Positions 1-9,518 of a DNA stretch of 64,000 nucleotides are shown piece by piece. The stretch is from Pseudomonas khorasanensis. GTDB lineage: Bacteria; Pseudomonadota; Gammaproteobacteria; Pseudomonadales; Pseudomonadaceae. Position 1 is the stretch's first letter. Every line of letters begins with the position of its first letter. Location: NCBI RefSeq assembly GCF_014268505.2, contig NZ_JABWQP020000013.1, forward strand, positions 85,521 to 149,520, read 5' to 3'. A program made the position numbers and the translations under genes. The notes under the pieces were generated by a model. It was not told the origin of the DNA and did no database searches. It saw nothing but the letters and a program-made list of their open reading frames with translations.

Positions 1-353
1 ATGCAGCTGAACAGCAGCGCCGTCAGGCCCGACGACACGTGGATTTCGCCGTAGTTGAGCAGGTAGTAGGGCACGCTGAAGTACGACAGCGTGACGAACA
101 CAAAGAACCAGCGACTTTGCCGAGGAAACAGCAAAGGCTCTCTTCGCAACAGCGCGAAACTGAGGAACAGCGGGAAGGCAATCAAAAAGCGCAGGCCCGC
201 CGCGGTAAGTGGCGGCACGCTTTCAATCGCGATCTTGATTCCCAGCCACGTAGTGCCCCAGCTCAGGCAAACGATGAGAAACAGCAGGCTGGTGACAAAT
301 CCGGCGAGCCTGGGCTTGGTCATGCTGATTGGCGTGCTGACAGTGGTCGACAT
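1..353 (-). CDS. EamA/DMT-family permease, N-terminal part
   Basis: The minus strand reads from an ATG at 353 to the window edge without a stop, giving about 117 residues, so the gene is cut by the window start. The protein is very hydrophobic: a first helix carries the SWGTTWLGIK segment typical of EamA (drug/metabolite transporter) permeases, followed by SVPPLTAAGLRFL, a further hallmark of this family. By family knowledge these are ten-helix inner-membrane exporters of amino acids or metabolites; the substrate cannot be told from this part. It is divergent from the MocR-type regulator starting at 444, a common arrangement in which the regulator controls the neighbouring permease, which is inferred here. 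Family confidence is good. Confidence 0.8.
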   Translation of the reverse strand, partial: MSTTVSTPISMTKPRLAGFVTSLLFLIVCLSWGTTWLGIKIAIESVPPLTAAGLRFLIAFPLFLSFALLRREPLLFPRQSRWFFVFVTLSYFSVPYYLLNYGEIHVSSGLTALLFSC

Positions 354-443
354 GGCGCGTGCTCCCGGCGTTCGAATTGACCGCTTTGTTGAAAAGGTTT
401 ATGTCTGATTGAACCTGTTTTCAGCACGCTATTCGGGGCGACA

Positions 444-1853
444 ATGACTGTCAAAGCAAGTATTGCCATGGTGTCAATCCTCAGGGGCGGTCTCGCCAAC
501 CGCGCGGGTGTCAAATACAAACGCCTCGCCGATGCCGTCGCACAAGCGATCAAGGAAGGCGTTATCGATGCCGGCAGCAAGTTGCCGCCGCACCGACTGT
601 TGGCGGACAGTCTCGGCGTCACCATCGGAACGGTCAGCCGGGCTTATGGCGAGTTGGAGCGTGTCGGTTTGGTCGTGGCCCGTGTAGGAGATGGCACGTA
701 TGTGCGTCAGCGCGGGATGGAGCGGCCCCAGGATAAAGGCTTTCGCAATGTCAGCGACGAGCCGCCGGCGTGTTTCGACATGAGCCGGAATCAACCAATA
801 CCGGGCCAGGAGGCGGCGTTCATGAGCCAGTCTCTTCAGGATCTGGCTACCGATCCGGGTGTGTTGCGGCAATTGACCGGCTACACCGCCGAAATTGGTC
901 TGGCGCGGCATCGCTTGGCGGGCGCCGTCTGGTTGCGTCATGGCGATTTTGTGCCGCACGCCGATCAGGTGCTTTGCGTCAACGGCGGTCAGCACGGATT
1001 GCTGTGCGCGTTGATGGGCTTGCTCAAGGCGGGCGACACCGTGGTCACCGAGCAATTGTCCTACCCCGGACTGATCAGCGTCGCACGTCAGCTCGGGATA
1101 AAGCTCATCGGCGCTGCGATGGACGACGAAGGACTTCTACCCTCGGCACTGGAGGATATTTGCCGCCAGCATCGCGTTTCGGCGTTGTACTGCACGCCGA
1201 CCATTCAGAATCCTACGGCGGCCGTGATGTCGATCCCACGGCGCGAAGCGATTGCCGACATCGCCAGGCAACACAATCTGCTGATCATCGAGGACGAAGC
1301 GCATGCGGTCCTCGACCGTCAGCGCCCGTTGCCGCTGAGTTACTTCGCAGCGGAACGCTCAGTGCTGATCGGCAGTTTGAGCAAGGCCGTGTCGGCGGGG
1401 CTGCGGGTCGGTTATCTGCACGCGCCGCAAGCATTGATCGGGCGGATCGGTTCGGCCATCCGGGGGAGTTGCTGGATGGCCAATCCGCTGTCGATGGAAG
1501 TGGCGAGCCTGTGGATCGAAAACGGCATGGCCGAACGTTTACTCGATGAACAGATCACCGAGATCGGGCGGCGCAAGGCGCTGGTCGCGCCAATGCTGGA
1601 AGGCCTGGATTACAAAACCCATACGCACAGTCCGCATTTCTGGGTAGAGGTGCCCGAGTTGTGGCGGGCGTCGCAGATCGCTGCGGAATTGAAAGAAAAC
1701 AACTATCTGGTCGCGACTGCCGAGGCGTTCGCGGTCGGGCATGGCGCGGTGCCGCAGTTCATTCGGGTGAGTGTGTGCAATCCGGTGGGGGATGACCAGT
1801 TGTTGCTTGCAGGCTTCGAAGCCCTGGCCGGGGCATTAACGGAAACCGTGTGA
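444..1853 (+). CDS. MocR-family regulator (GntR HTH fused to PLP aminotransferase-like domain)
   Basis: 469 residues. Residues about 25-90 form a GntR winged helix (KLPPHRLLADSLGVTIGTVSRAY part visible as a typical recognition helix). Residues about 120-465 are a fold-type I aminotransferase domain with the PLP-binding lysine in GSLSKAVSAGLRVGY. Such proteins are cytoplasmic transcription regulators that sense PLP or amino-acid-like ligands. A second ATG at 468 is an alternative start; 444 was kept because a purine-rich GGGGCG lies just before it. The gene is divergent from a DMT permease at 353, its probable target. The precise ligand is unknown. Confidence 0.85.
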   Translation: MTVKASIAMVSILRGGLANRAGVKYKRLADAVAQAIKEGVIDAGSKLPPHRLLADSLGVTIGTVSRAYGELERVGLVVARVGDGTYVRQRGMERPQDKGFRNVSDEPPACFDMSRNQPIPGQEAAFMSQSLQDLATDPGVLRQLTGYTAEIGLARHRLAGAVWLRHGDFVPHADQVLCVNGGQHGLLCALMGLLKAGDTVVTEQLSYPGLISVARQLGIKLIGAAMDDEGLLPSALEDICRQHRVSALYCTPTIQNPTAAVMSIPRREAIADIARQHNLLIIEDEAHAVLDRQRPLPLSYFAAERSVLIGSLSKAVSAGLRVGYLHAPQALIGRIGSAIRGSCWMANPLSMEVASLWIENGMAERLLDEQITEIGRRKALVAPMLEGLDYKTHTHSPHFWVEVPELWRASQIAAELKENNYLVATAEAFAVGHGAVPQFIRVSVCNPVGDDQLLLAGFEALAGALTETV

Positions 1854-1859
1854 TCGTTA

Positions 1860-1950
1860 TTCGCGAGCAGGCTCGCTCCAACAGGTTTCGGGTGTGTCTG
1901 CAAATTTTGCATTCACCACAAAACCCTGTGGGAGCGAGCCTGCTCGCGAA
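1860..1950. repeat. REP pair (REPIN-like) after the MocR gene
   Basis: Two inverted copies of the Pseudomonas REP palindrome, TTCGCGAGCAGGCTCGCTCC at about 1860 and its complement at about 1928, separated by about 45 bases. It sits between the convergent ends of the MocR regulator and ppsR. Confidence 0.85.
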
Positions 1951-1974
1951 GGCGTCAGGCCAGGCAATGCAGAC

Positions 1975-2793
1975 CTACTTGAACCGTCGCTCCACGCCTT
2001 TCTCGACGAGGATCTTCGCCGATATCTCTTCCACCGAAAAATGCGTGGAATTGATGTGCGGAATATTCTCGCGACGGAACAGATTTTCCACTTCACGCAC
2101 TTCGAACTCGCACTGGGCGTAGCTCGAATAGCGGCTGTTGGGCTTGCGTTCGTTACGGATCGCCGTGAGGCGGTCCGGGTCGATGGTCAGGCCGAAGAGC
2201 TTGTGCTGATGAGCGCGCAGGGCGGCTGGCAGGGTCAGGCGCTCCATGTCGTCTTCGGTCAGCGGATAGTTGGCCGCACGGATACCGAACTGCATCGCCA
2301 TGTACAGGCACGTCGGCGTTTTGCCGCATCGCGACACACCCACTAGTATCAAATCGGCTTTGTCGTAATAGTGCGTACGGGCGCCGTCATCGTTGTCGAG
2401 GGCGAAGTTCACCGCCTCGATACGCTCCATGTAATTGGAGTTGTGTCCGATCGAGTGAGACTTGCCGACGGTGTAGGAAGAGTGCTCGGTCAGTTCCTGC
2501 TCCAGAGGCGCGAGGAAGGTCGAGAAAATGTCGATCATGAAACCATTGGACGTTGCGAGAATCTCACGAATGTCCTGGTTGACGATGGTGTCGAAGATGA
2601 TCGGGCGAAAGCCGTCGGTATCAGCGGCTTTGTTGATTTGTTGTACCATGGCCCGCGCTTTTTCCACGCTGTCGATGTACGGTCGCGTGAATTTGCTGAA
2701 GGTAATGTTTTCGAACTGCGCCAGCAGGCTTTGACCCAGGGTTTCGGCGGTGATGCCGGTGCCATCGGAGATGAAGAAAGCAGATCGTTTCAT
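1975..2793 (-). CDS. ppsR: PEP synthase regulatory protein (kinase/pyrophosphorylase)
   Basis: 272 residues from ATG at 2793; longer upstream reading is ignored because the family begins MKRSAFFISDGTGITAETLG. DUF299 family member: it reversibly phosphorylates the threonine next to the catalytic histidine of PEP synthase, using ADP to inactivate and phosphate to reactivate. The nucleotide-binding loop GVSRCGKT is at residues 152-159. The gene is divergent from ppsA, its substrate, with about 216 bases between the two starts, which strongly supports the assignment. Confidence 0.95.
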   Translation of the reverse strand: MKRSAFFISDGTGITAETLGQSLLAQFENITFSKFTRPYIDSVEKARAMVQQINKAADTDGFRPIIFDTIVNQDIREILATSNGFMIDIFSTFLAPLEQELTEHSSYTVGKSHSIGHNSNYMERIEAVNFALDNDDGARTHYYDKADLILVGVSRCGKTPTCLYMAMQFGIRAANYPLTEDDMERLTLPAALRAHQHKLFGLTIDPDRLTAIRNERKPNSRYSSYAQCEFEVREVENLFRRENIPHINSTHFSVEEISAKILVEKGVERRFK

Positions 2794-3009
2794 TTGCACC
2801 TTGGGCCTTGAGTGAGTGTCACCGATCACAAATACGCACGTGCGACACAGGACACTGGTAATGATTCTTGGATATGATAGGCGCGATTTGCCGGCCGCCA
2901 TTGGCCAGCATTCTCACTTATTTTCCAGGTCCAGGCCACACAGCCGGCCGAGGCTCCCCCGGGCCGCCGGTTTCTGAGCTTTTCCAACACAGTTAGTGGA
3001 GAGATCACC

Positions 3010-5385
3010 TTGGTAGAGTACGTAGTTTCCCTCGATAAGCTCGGCAAACACGATGTTGAGCATGTGGGGGGCAAGAACGCATCCCTGGGCGAGATGATCA
3101 GTAACCTGGCAGGCGCCGGTGTTTCGGTCCCCGGCGGCTTCGCCACGACGGCTCAGGCCTATCGTGATTTCCTCGAGCTGAGCGGCCTCAACGAGCAGAT
3201 CCACAAGGCCCTCGACGCGCTCGACGTTGACGACGTCAATGCCCTGGCCAAGACCGGCGCTCAGATCCGTCAGTGGATCATGGAAGCCGAATTCCCTGAA
3301 AAACTGAATGCCGAAATCCGCACCGCGTTCGCCGCGCTGTCGGCCGGTAACCCTGACGTGGCCGTGGCCGTGCGTTCTTCCGCTACCGCCGAAGACTTGC
3401 CGGACGCATCCTTCGCCGGTCAGCAGGAAACCTTCCTGAACATTCGTGGCGTGGAAAACGTTATCCGCGCCGCCAAAGAGGTGTTCGCTTCGCTGTTCAA
3501 CGACCGTGCCATTTCCTACCGCGTGCACCAGGGCTTCGATCACAAGCTGGTCGCCCTGTCGGCTGGCGTGCAGCGCATGGTGCGTTCGGAAACCGGCACC
3601 GCCGGCGTGATGTTCACCCTCGATACCGAATCCGGCTTCCGTGACGTGGTGTTCATCACCGGCGCCTACGGCCTGGGCGAAACCGTTGTACAAGGCGCGG
3701 TCAACCCGGACGAATTCTATGTCCATAAAGGCACGCTGGAGGCCGGTCGCCCGGCGATCCTGCGTCGCAATCTGGGCAGCAAAGCCATCAAGATGATCTA
3801 CGGCGACGAAGCCAAGGCTGGTCGTTCGGTCAAGACCGTCGATGTCGACAAGGCTGACCGCGCGCGCTTCTGCCTGACCGACGCGGAGGTCAGCGAGCTG
3901 GCCAAGCAGGCCATGATCATCGAAAAACACTACGGCTGCCCGATGGACATCGAGTGGGCCAAGGACGGTGACGACGGCAAGCTGTACATCGTGCAGGCCC
4001 GTCCGGAAACCGTGAAAAGCCGCACCCAGGCCAACGTCATGGAACGTTACCTGCTCAAGGAAACCGGCACCGTGCTGGTTGAAGGTCGCGCCATCGGCCA
4101 GCGCATCGGCGCCGGTAAAGTGCGGATCATCAAGGATGTCTCGGAAATGGACAAAGTCCAGCCGGGCGACGTGCTGGTGTCCGACATGACCGACCCCGAC
4201 TGGGAGCCGGTGATGAAGCGCGCGAGCGCCATTGTCACCAACCGTGGCGGCCGCACCTGCCACGCCGCGATCATCGCGCGTGAGCTGGGCATCCCGGCCG
4301 TTGTCGGTTGCGGCAACGCCACCCAACTGCTCAAGGATGGCCAGGGCGTGACCGTGTCCTGCGCCGAAGGCGACACCGGTTACATCTTCGAAGGCGAACT
4401 GGGCTTCGACATCAAGAAGAACTCTGTCGACGCCATGCCGGAGCTGCCGTTCAAGATCATGATGAACGTCGGCAACCCGGACCGCGCCTTCGACTTCGCG
4501 CAACTGCCGAACGCCGGTGTAGGCCTGGCCCGTCTGGAATTCATCATCAACCGCATGATCGGCGTCCACCCGAAAGCGCTGCTGAACTACGACGGTCTGC
4601 CACAGGAAATCAAGGACAGCGTCGACAAGCGTATTGCTGGTTACAACGACCCGGTCGACTTCTACGTCGACAAACTGGTGGAAGGCATCAGTACCCTCGC
4701 TGCAGCGTTCACGCCGAAGAAAGTCATCGTGCGTTTGTCGGACTTCAAGTCCAACGAATACGCCAACCTGATCGGCGGCAAGCTGTACGAGCCGGAAGAA
4801 GAAAACCCGATGCTGGGCTTCCGTGGCGCTTCGCGTTACATCAGCGAATCGTTCCGCGACTGCTTCGAACTCGAATGCCGCGCGCTCAAGCGTGTGCGCA
4901 ACGAGATGGGCCTGACCAACGTCGAAATCATGGTGCCGTTCGTGCGTACCCTGGGCGAAGCCAGCCAGGTCGTCGATCTGCTCGCAGGGAATGGCTTGAA
5001 GCGCGGCGAGAACGGTCTGCGTGTGATCATGATGTGCGAGCTGCCATCGAACGCGATTCTGGCTGAGGAATTCCTCGAGTTCTTCGACGGCTTCTCGATC
5101 GGCTCCAATGACCTGACCCAGCTCACTTTGGGTCTGGACCGCGACTCCGGCATCATCGCGCACCTGTTCGATGAGCGTAATCCGGCGGTCAAGAAGCTCT
5201 TGGCCAACGCCATCCAGGCGTGCAACAAGGCTGGCAAATACATCGGCATCTGCGGTCAGGGTCCTTCCGACCACCCGGATCTGGCCAAGTGGCTGATGGA
5301 GCAGGGTATCGAGAGCGTGTCGCTGAACCCGGACACCGTGCTGGAAACCTGGTTCTTCCTCGCCGAAGGCCAGCCACAGGCTTGA
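3010..5385 (+). CDS. ppsA: Phosphoenolpyruvate synthase
   Basis: 791 residues, beginning with a TTG codon; the N-terminus MVEYVVSLDKLGKHDVEHVG matches the Pseudomonas family exactly, so the non-ATG start is preferred. It converts pyruvate, ATP and water to PEP, AMP and phosphate in gluconeogenesis. An N-terminal ATP-grasp domain precedes the swivelling phosphohistidine domain, with catalytic His at about residue 418 in GGRTCHAAIIA, adjacent to the threonine targeted by PpsR. The C-terminal PEP/pyruvate domain contains the CGQGPSDHP segment with catalytic Cys about 748. The full family length is present. A REP pair follows. Confidence 0.97.
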   Translation: MVEYVVSLDKLGKHDVEHVGGKNASLGEMISNLAGAGVSVPGGFATTAQAYRDFLELSGLNEQIHKALDALDVDDVNALAKTGAQIRQWIMEAEFPEKLNAEIRTAFAALSAGNPDVAVAVRSSATAEDLPDASFAGQQETFLNIRGVENVIRAAKEVFASLFNDRAISYRVHQGFDHKLVALSAGVQRMVRSETGTAGVMFTLDTESGFRDVVFITGAYGLGETVVQGAVNPDEFYVHKGTLEAGRPAILRRNLGSKAIKMIYGDEAKAGRSVKTVDVDKADRARFCLTDAEVSELAKQAMIIEKHYGCPMDIEWAKDGDDGKLYIVQARPETVKSRTQANVMERYLLKETGTVLVEGRAIGQRIGAGKVRIIKDVSEMDKVQPGDVLVSDMTDPDWEPVMKRASAIVTNRGGRTCHAAIIARELGIPAVVGCGNATQLLKDGQGVTVSCAEGDTGYIFEGELGFDIKKNSVDAMPELPFKIMMNVGNPDRAFDFAQLPNAGVGLARLEFIINRMIGVHPKALLNYDGLPQEIKDSVDKRIAGYNDPVDFYVDKLVEGISTLAAAFTPKKVIVRLSDFKSNEYANLIGGKLYEPEEENPMLGFRGASRYISESFRDCFELECRALKRVRNEMGLTNVEIMVPFVRTLGEASQVVDLLAGNGLKRGENGLRVIMMCELPSNAILAEEFLEFFDGFSIGSNDLTQLTLGLDRDSGIIAHLFDERNPAVKKLLANAIQACNKAGKYIGICGQGPSDHPDLAKWLMEQGIESVSLNPDTVLETWFFLAEGQPQA

Positions 5386-5410
5386 TCAATAGGTAAACGA
5401 CGGCCTTGCC

Positions 5411-5501
5411 CTGTGGGAGCGAGCCTGCTCGCGAAGACGGACTGACATCCAACATTGATGTCGCTGAACTTACCGTTTTCGCGGGCAGGCTCGCTCCCGC
5501 A
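5411..5501. repeat. REP pair (REPIN-like) between ppsA and the hydrolase gene
   Basis: Inverted REP copies at about 5411-5435 and 5477-5501. The second arm carries a base change (TCGCGGGCAGGC), so the pair is slightly degenerate. Confidence 0.8.
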
Positions 5502-5569
5502 TGGGCTGGGCCTTGAGATTGAAGCAGGGCGGGGTCTCCGGATGCCGCCCTTTTTTGTGCAAGAGCATT

Positions 5570-6559
5570 ATGCAAAGCAGCAGCAACCTGTTTCCTGTCG
5601 CCCTGATCAGCGCCGAGCGGCGCGGCGATCTGAGCGAAGACGTCTATCGTTTGAAACCCGGCAACAGCCCGGACTGGTCCGTCGAGGTCGCCGTCACGCG
5701 CTTGGGCATGGCCGATGAGTCGGTGCCCCGTGGTGTGCCGGTCATCTTGCTGCACGGCAGCTTTTCCAATCGACGTTTCTGGTTTTCGCCCAAAGGCCTC
5801 GGGCTCGGCGCGTATCTGGCGCGTCAGGGCTTCGATGTGTGGATCCCGGAAATGCGTGGTCACGGTTTGTCACAGCGCAACGAAGCGTACCGCCGTAACT
5901 GCGTCGCCGATTACGCCCGGTACGATTTGCCGGCGATTGCCGCGTTCGTGCGTGAACAAAGCGGACAGGTGCCGCACTGGATCGGCCATTCGCTGGGCGG
6001 CATCACCCTGGCGGCAGCGATCGGTGGCCAGTACCTCGGCGAACCCGCTGTAGCCTCGGCGGCGTTTTTCGGTACGCAAGTCAGCCGCACGTATTGGCCG
6101 TTGAAGATTCCACCGGTGGAGTGGGGCGGGCGCTTTATTCTCAAGCGCTTCGCGCAGTTGTCCGGCTCACGTCTCAAGCGAGGCCCGGAAGACGAACCCA
6201 TCGGGCTGGCCATCGAAAGCATGCGCTGGTACGGCTTGTTCGGCCGGTTTGGCGACAAGGACAAGGATTGGTGGGCCGGGCTGGCGGACGTTCAAGTGCC
6301 AGTGCTGGCAGTGACGGCGGCCGGCGATCATCAGGATCCGGCGTGGGCTTGTCGCAAGTTGTTCGAGCAGATGGGCTCAGGGCACAAGCAATTCATCAAT
6401 CTGGGACGCGAACAGGGCTTTCGCGACAATTTTGGCCATGTCGAGATGCTGGTGAGCAAAGCGGCGCAGGCTGAAGTGTGGCCATTGGTGGGTCGCTGGC
6501 TGAACGATCAGCAAACACCGTTGCTGGGCGAGAAGCCTGATCTGGCTGCTGCGGTCTGA
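5570..6559 (+). CDS. Alpha/beta-fold hydrolase
   Basis: 329 residues from ATG 5570; the open frame extends upstream into the REP pair, so the first internal ATG was chosen. The nucleophile elbow GHSLGG puts the catalytic serine at residue 141; an oxyanion-hole segment VILLHGSFSNRRFW lies near residue 60 and the catalytic histidine is about residue 290 in NFGHVEML. No signal peptide is evident, so it is probably cytoplasmic. Family members include esterases and lipase-like enzymes; the substrate cannot be inferred. It stands alone between ppsA and rraA on the same strand. Confidence 0.8.
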   Translation: MQSSSNLFPVALISAERRGDLSEDVYRLKPGNSPDWSVEVAVTRLGMADESVPRGVPVILLHGSFSNRRFWFSPKGLGLGAYLARQGFDVWIPEMRGHGLSQRNEAYRRNCVADYARYDLPAIAAFVREQSGQVPHWIGHSLGGITLAAAIGGQYLGEPAVASAAFFGTQVSRTYWPLKIPPVEWGGRFILKRFAQLSGSRLKRGPEDEPIGLAIESMRWYGLFGRFGDKDKDWWAGLADVQVPVLAVTAAGDHQDPAWACRKLFEQMGSGHKQFINLGREQGFRDNFGHVEMLVSKAAQAEVWPLVGRWLNDQQTPLLGEKPDLAAAV

Positions 6560-6780
6560 TGCGAGGCTGCGGGGCATTTCGTTCGGCTTGGCTTGCGGCT
6601 AAGATATGACGCATCATGCGGTTCTGGTCATATTTGGTGGCTGTTTAGCTATTACGTTTCAGGGTTTGTTCAGCTTCGGTCAGCGACCATGGCATGGGCT
6701 AAGGTAAACAGCGACTGCCCAGACACGCCTCACAAGAATGCGTCATCCTTGAGCGTCTTCCTTATTACAGGAGTTTTTCG

Positions 6781-7272
6781 ATGAACCACTACCTTACGCC
6801 TGACCTGTGCGACGCCTATCCGGAGCTGGTGCAGGTGCTGGAACCGATGTTCAGCAATTTCGGCGGCCGTGATTCATTCGGTGGCGAGATCGTGACCATC
6901 AAGTGCTTCGAAGACAACTCGCTGGTCAAGGAGCAGGCCGAACTCGACGGCAAAGGCAAAGTGCTGGTCGTTGATGGTGGCGGCTCGCTACGCCGCGCAT
7001 TGCTGGGCGACATGATCGCCGCCAAGGCTGCGCAGAACGGCTGGGAAGGGCTGGTGATTTACGGCTGCATCCGTGACGTCGATGTCATCGCCCAGACCGA
7101 CCTCGGCGTGCAGGCCCTGGCCTCCCACCCGATGAAAACCGACAAGCGCGGCATCGGTGATCTCAACGTCCCGGTGACTTTCGCCGGCGTGACGTTCCAT
7201 CCGGGCCAGTACATTTATGCGGACAACAACGGCGTGATCGTCTCGCCGAGTCCGCTGCAGATGCCTGAATAA
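6781..7272 (+). CDS. rraA: RraA family protein (RNase E activity regulator / HMG aldolase fold)
   Basis: 163 residues with a good ribosome site (CAGGAG seven bases before the ATG). The protein contains the family signatures VDGGGSLRRALLGD and YGCIRDVD. In E. coli RraA binds the RNase E C-terminal region and dampens mRNA decay; many bacterial homologues with the same fold act as 4-hydroxy-4-methyl-2-oxoglutarate aldolases, and the Arg-Asp pair in CIRDVD is compatible with either. About 220 bases upstream hold no gene and probably the promoter. zntB starts 21 bases after the stop and may be cotranscribed. Confidence 0.85.
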   Translation: MNHYLTPDLCDAYPELVQVLEPMFSNFGGRDSFGGEIVTIKCFEDNSLVKEQAELDGKGKVLVVDGGGSLRRALLGDMIAAKAAQNGWEGLVIYGCIRDVDVIAQTDLGVQALASHPMKTDKRGIGDLNVPVTFAGVTFHPGQYIYADNNGVIVSPSPLQMPE

Positions 7273-7293
7273 GCTTTCGATTAAGGGATGCGG

Positions 7294-8289
7294 ATGTTCG
7301 AGGAAGAAAACGCGCAGTGGGGGCTGGTGCACGCCCTGGTGCTGGACGGCAGAGGCGGCGCGCGTTCGATAGCCCGGACTGAACTTGACGACTTGCAGTT
7401 GCCGGCCCACGAAAGCCTTTGGCTGCACTGGGATCGCAGCCATCCACAGACCCAGACCTGGCTGCGCAAATCCAGCGGGCTCAACGAGTTCACCTGCGAT
7501 CTTTTATTGGAAGAGAACACCCGGCCACGCTTGCTGCCGTTGCCCGACTCCGAGCTGCTGCTGTTTCTGCGTGGCGTCAACCTCAATCCCGGGGCCGAGC
7601 CTGAAGACATGGTTTCGGTGCGGATTTTCGCGTCCGCCCAACGGGTGATTTCCCTGCGTTTGCGTCCGCTTCGCGCCACGGATGAGTTGTTGGAGCTGCT
7701 GGCAGAAGGCAAGGGACCGAAAACATCTTCTGAATTGATGCTTTATCTGGCGCAGTTCCTCACTAACAAGGTGCAGGATCTGGTCACTTGTCTGTCGGAA
7801 GTGGTCGATGAAGAGGAAGAAAAACTCGATGCCGACGAACGGTATACCCCCGAGCATGGTGCCATCTTGCACATCCGCCGCAGGGCAGCGGGGCTTAAGC
7901 GTTTTCTCGCACCGCAGCGGGATATTTTCGGACAGCTGACGCGGATAAAACTGCCGTGGTTCGTCGAGGATGATGCCGATTACTGGAATGAACTGAACAA
8001 CAGCCTGACGCGTTATCTGGAAGAGCTGGAATTGACCCGGGAGCGCGTGGGGCTTGTGCTTGAGGCCGAAGACCGGCGCTTGAGCGTACGCATGAATCGC
8101 ACCATGTACCGCTTCGGCATTATCACTTGCATATTTTTGCCGATGAGTTTTATCACCGGTCTGTTGGGTATCAATGTGGGCGGCATTCCGTTCGCCAGCA
8201 GTCCTTATGGTTTCCTGATTGCCTGTTTGACGGTGCTTACCCTGGCGCTTGGTCAGTGGTGGTTGTTCCGTCGTTTGCGCTGGGTATGA
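7294..8289 (+). CDS. zntB: CorA-family divalent metal transporter, ZntB-like
   Basis: 331 residues from ATG 7294; an ATG two codons earlier is less likely because the AAGGGA ribosome site ends against it. A large cytoplasmic N-terminal domain is followed by two C-terminal membrane helices, and the signature GIN loop is present in ITGLLGINVGGIP. The family forms pentameric inner-membrane channels; ZntB-type members move zinc, whereas CorA proper moves magnesium. The assignment to ZntB follows length and the overall resemblance and is somewhat less sure than the CorA superfamily call. Confidence 0.85.
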   Translation: MFEEENAQWGLVHALVLDGRGGARSIARTELDDLQLPAHESLWLHWDRSHPQTQTWLRKSSGLNEFTCDLLLEENTRPRLLPLPDSELLLFLRGVNLNPGAEPEDMVSVRIFASAQRVISLRLRPLRATDELLELLAEGKGPKTSSELMLYLAQFLTNKVQDLVTCLSEVVDEEEEKLDADERYTPEHGAILHIRRRAAGLKRFLAPQRDIFGQLTRIKLPWFVEDDADYWNELNNSLTRYLEELELTRERVGLVLEAEDRRLSVRMNRTMYRFGIITCIFLPMSFITGLLGINVGGIPFASSPYGFLIACLTVLTLALGQWWLFRRLRWV

Positions 8290-8352
8290 AAATGGCACAT
8301 GTGACCCGACCAGATTTGCCCGCGTCTTTCACAGACATCACGAGAGGTGCGT

Positions 8353-8601
8353 ATGCACGATCCGTTTGAACAGTCTTTGCGCGACATGCTCAACGCTTCG
8401 CCGTCCAGCCGCGACGACGATGCGTGCCTGGGCCGCGTACTCAAAACCGCCAACCGCCAGGTCGGCGCCGGTGATCTGTTCAGCCTGCTGGGCCGCTGGC
8501 TGCCCGCGCTGATGATCGCCCTGAACAACGGCTCGGCCCACGTCTCGCCGGTTTCCCGTCTTCGTAAAACTACTGCTCGCACTGCTGATAAGGCTGATTG
8601 A
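8353..8601 (+). CDS. crfX: CrfX small protein
   Basis: 82 residues from the ATG at 8353 (a GTG two codons upstream is possible). It begins MHDPFEQSLRDMLNASPSSR and is mostly polar with one hydrophobic stretch near residues 38-57. No domain can be named. It is recognised by position and sequence as crfX, the first gene of the conserved crfX-cmpX-sigX-oprF block of Pseudomonas. The stop is two bases from the cmpX ATG, indicating cotranscription. Its molecular role is not established. Confidence 0.85.
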   Translation: MHDPFEQSLRDMLNASPSSRDDDACLGRVLKTANRQVGAGDLFSLLGRWLPALMIALNNGSAHVSPVSRLRKTTARTADKAD

Positions 8602-8603
8602 AT

Positions 8604-9428
8604 ATGGAACTTGATCTCTGGACTCAGAGCCTCGTCACTGCAATGACTGCGTTGTGGACCAAAGTCGCCAACTTCATTCCGAACCTGTTCGGCGCACTGG
8701 TGGTGCTGTTGTTGGGCTTCGTCGTGGCCAAGCTGCTCGACACCCTGCTGTCCAAGCTGCTCGCCAAACTGGGCCTCGATCGCCTGATGGGCGGCACCGG
8801 ATTGACCAAGTTGATGTCGCGTGCCGGTTTGCAGGTGCCGATCTCGACCCTTATCGGTAAAATCGTCTATTGGTTCGTTCTGCTCATCTTTCTGGTTTCT
8901 GCGGCAGAATCCCTTGGACTTGAGCGAGTTTCAGCTACGCTGGACATGCTGGCGCTGTATTTGCCCAAGGTATTCGGCGCCGCGCTGGTGTTGTTGGTCG
9001 GTGTGTTACTGGCGCAACTGGCCAATGGGCTGGTGCGCGGGGCGGCAGAAGGTGTAGGCCTGGACTACGCTTCGGGGTTGGGGCGGATAGCTCAGGGGCT
9101 GGTTATCATCATCAGCCTTTCGGTCGCGATCAGCCAGCTTGAGGTCAAGACCGACCTGCTGAACCACGTCATTGTTATCGTATTGATTACCGTTGGTCTG
9201 GCAGTTGCGCTGGCCATGGGTTTGGGAAGCCGGGAAATTGCCGGTCAGATTCTTGCGGGAATCTATGTGCGTGAGCTGTACGAGGTTGGGCAACAAGTGC
9301 GTGTTGGCGAGGTCGAAGGCCAGATCGAAGAGATCGGCACGGTTAAAACCACATTGCTGACCGATGAGGGTGAGCTAGTCTCTCTTTCCAATCGGATCCT
9401 GCTGGAACAGCATGTGAGTAGCCGCTAA
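8604..9428 (+). CDS. cmpX: CmpX, MscS-like mechanosensitive channel family membrane protein
   Basis: 274 residues from ATG 8604; a TTG at 8598 would add two residues and overlap crfX. There are several membrane helices (residues about 22-42, 82-100, 110-140, 160-215), with a C-terminal soluble beta segment REIAGQILAGIYVRELYEVG resembling the MscS-type channel/beta domain. In Pseudomonas CmpX is a cytoplasmic-membrane protein that affects SigX activity and envelope homeostasis. It lies between crfX and sigX, consistent with a role in reporting membrane tension to the sigma factor, which is an inference. Confidence 0.9.
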   Translation: MELDLWTQSLVTAMTALWTKVANFIPNLFGALVVLLLGFVVAKLLDTLLSKLLAKLGLDRLMGGTGLTKLMSRAGLQVPISTLIGKIVYWFVLLIFLVSAAESLGLERVSATLDMLALYLPKVFGAALVLLVGVLLAQLANGLVRGAAEGVGLDYASGLGRIAQGLVIIISLSVAISQLEVKTDLLNHVIVIVLITVGLAVALAMGLGSREIAGQILAGIYVRELYEVGQQVRVGEVEGQIEEIGTVKTTLLTDEGELVSLSNRILLEQHVSSR

Positions 9429-9452
9429 ACCGGCAAACCCTGCTAATGTATG

Positions 9453-9488
9453 CCGCCGCAAAATGCCAGCTGAGGCTGGTTGTGGCGG
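9453..9488 (+). other. Nested hairpin between cmpX and sigX
   Basis: CCGCC (9453-9457) can pair with GGCGG (9484-9488), enclosing CCAGC-TGAG-GCTGG (9466-9479). There is no uridine run after it, so it is not a classic terminator; it could set the ratio of cmpX to sigX message or affect sigX translation. Confidence 0.4.
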
Positions 9489-9518
9489 ACATTGACCTGA
9501 CTGTCGGCACGACTTGTT

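Noticed and set aside
2914..5274. 786-codon minus-strand frame
   Set aside because: Antisense shadow of ppsA, with no family features of its own.
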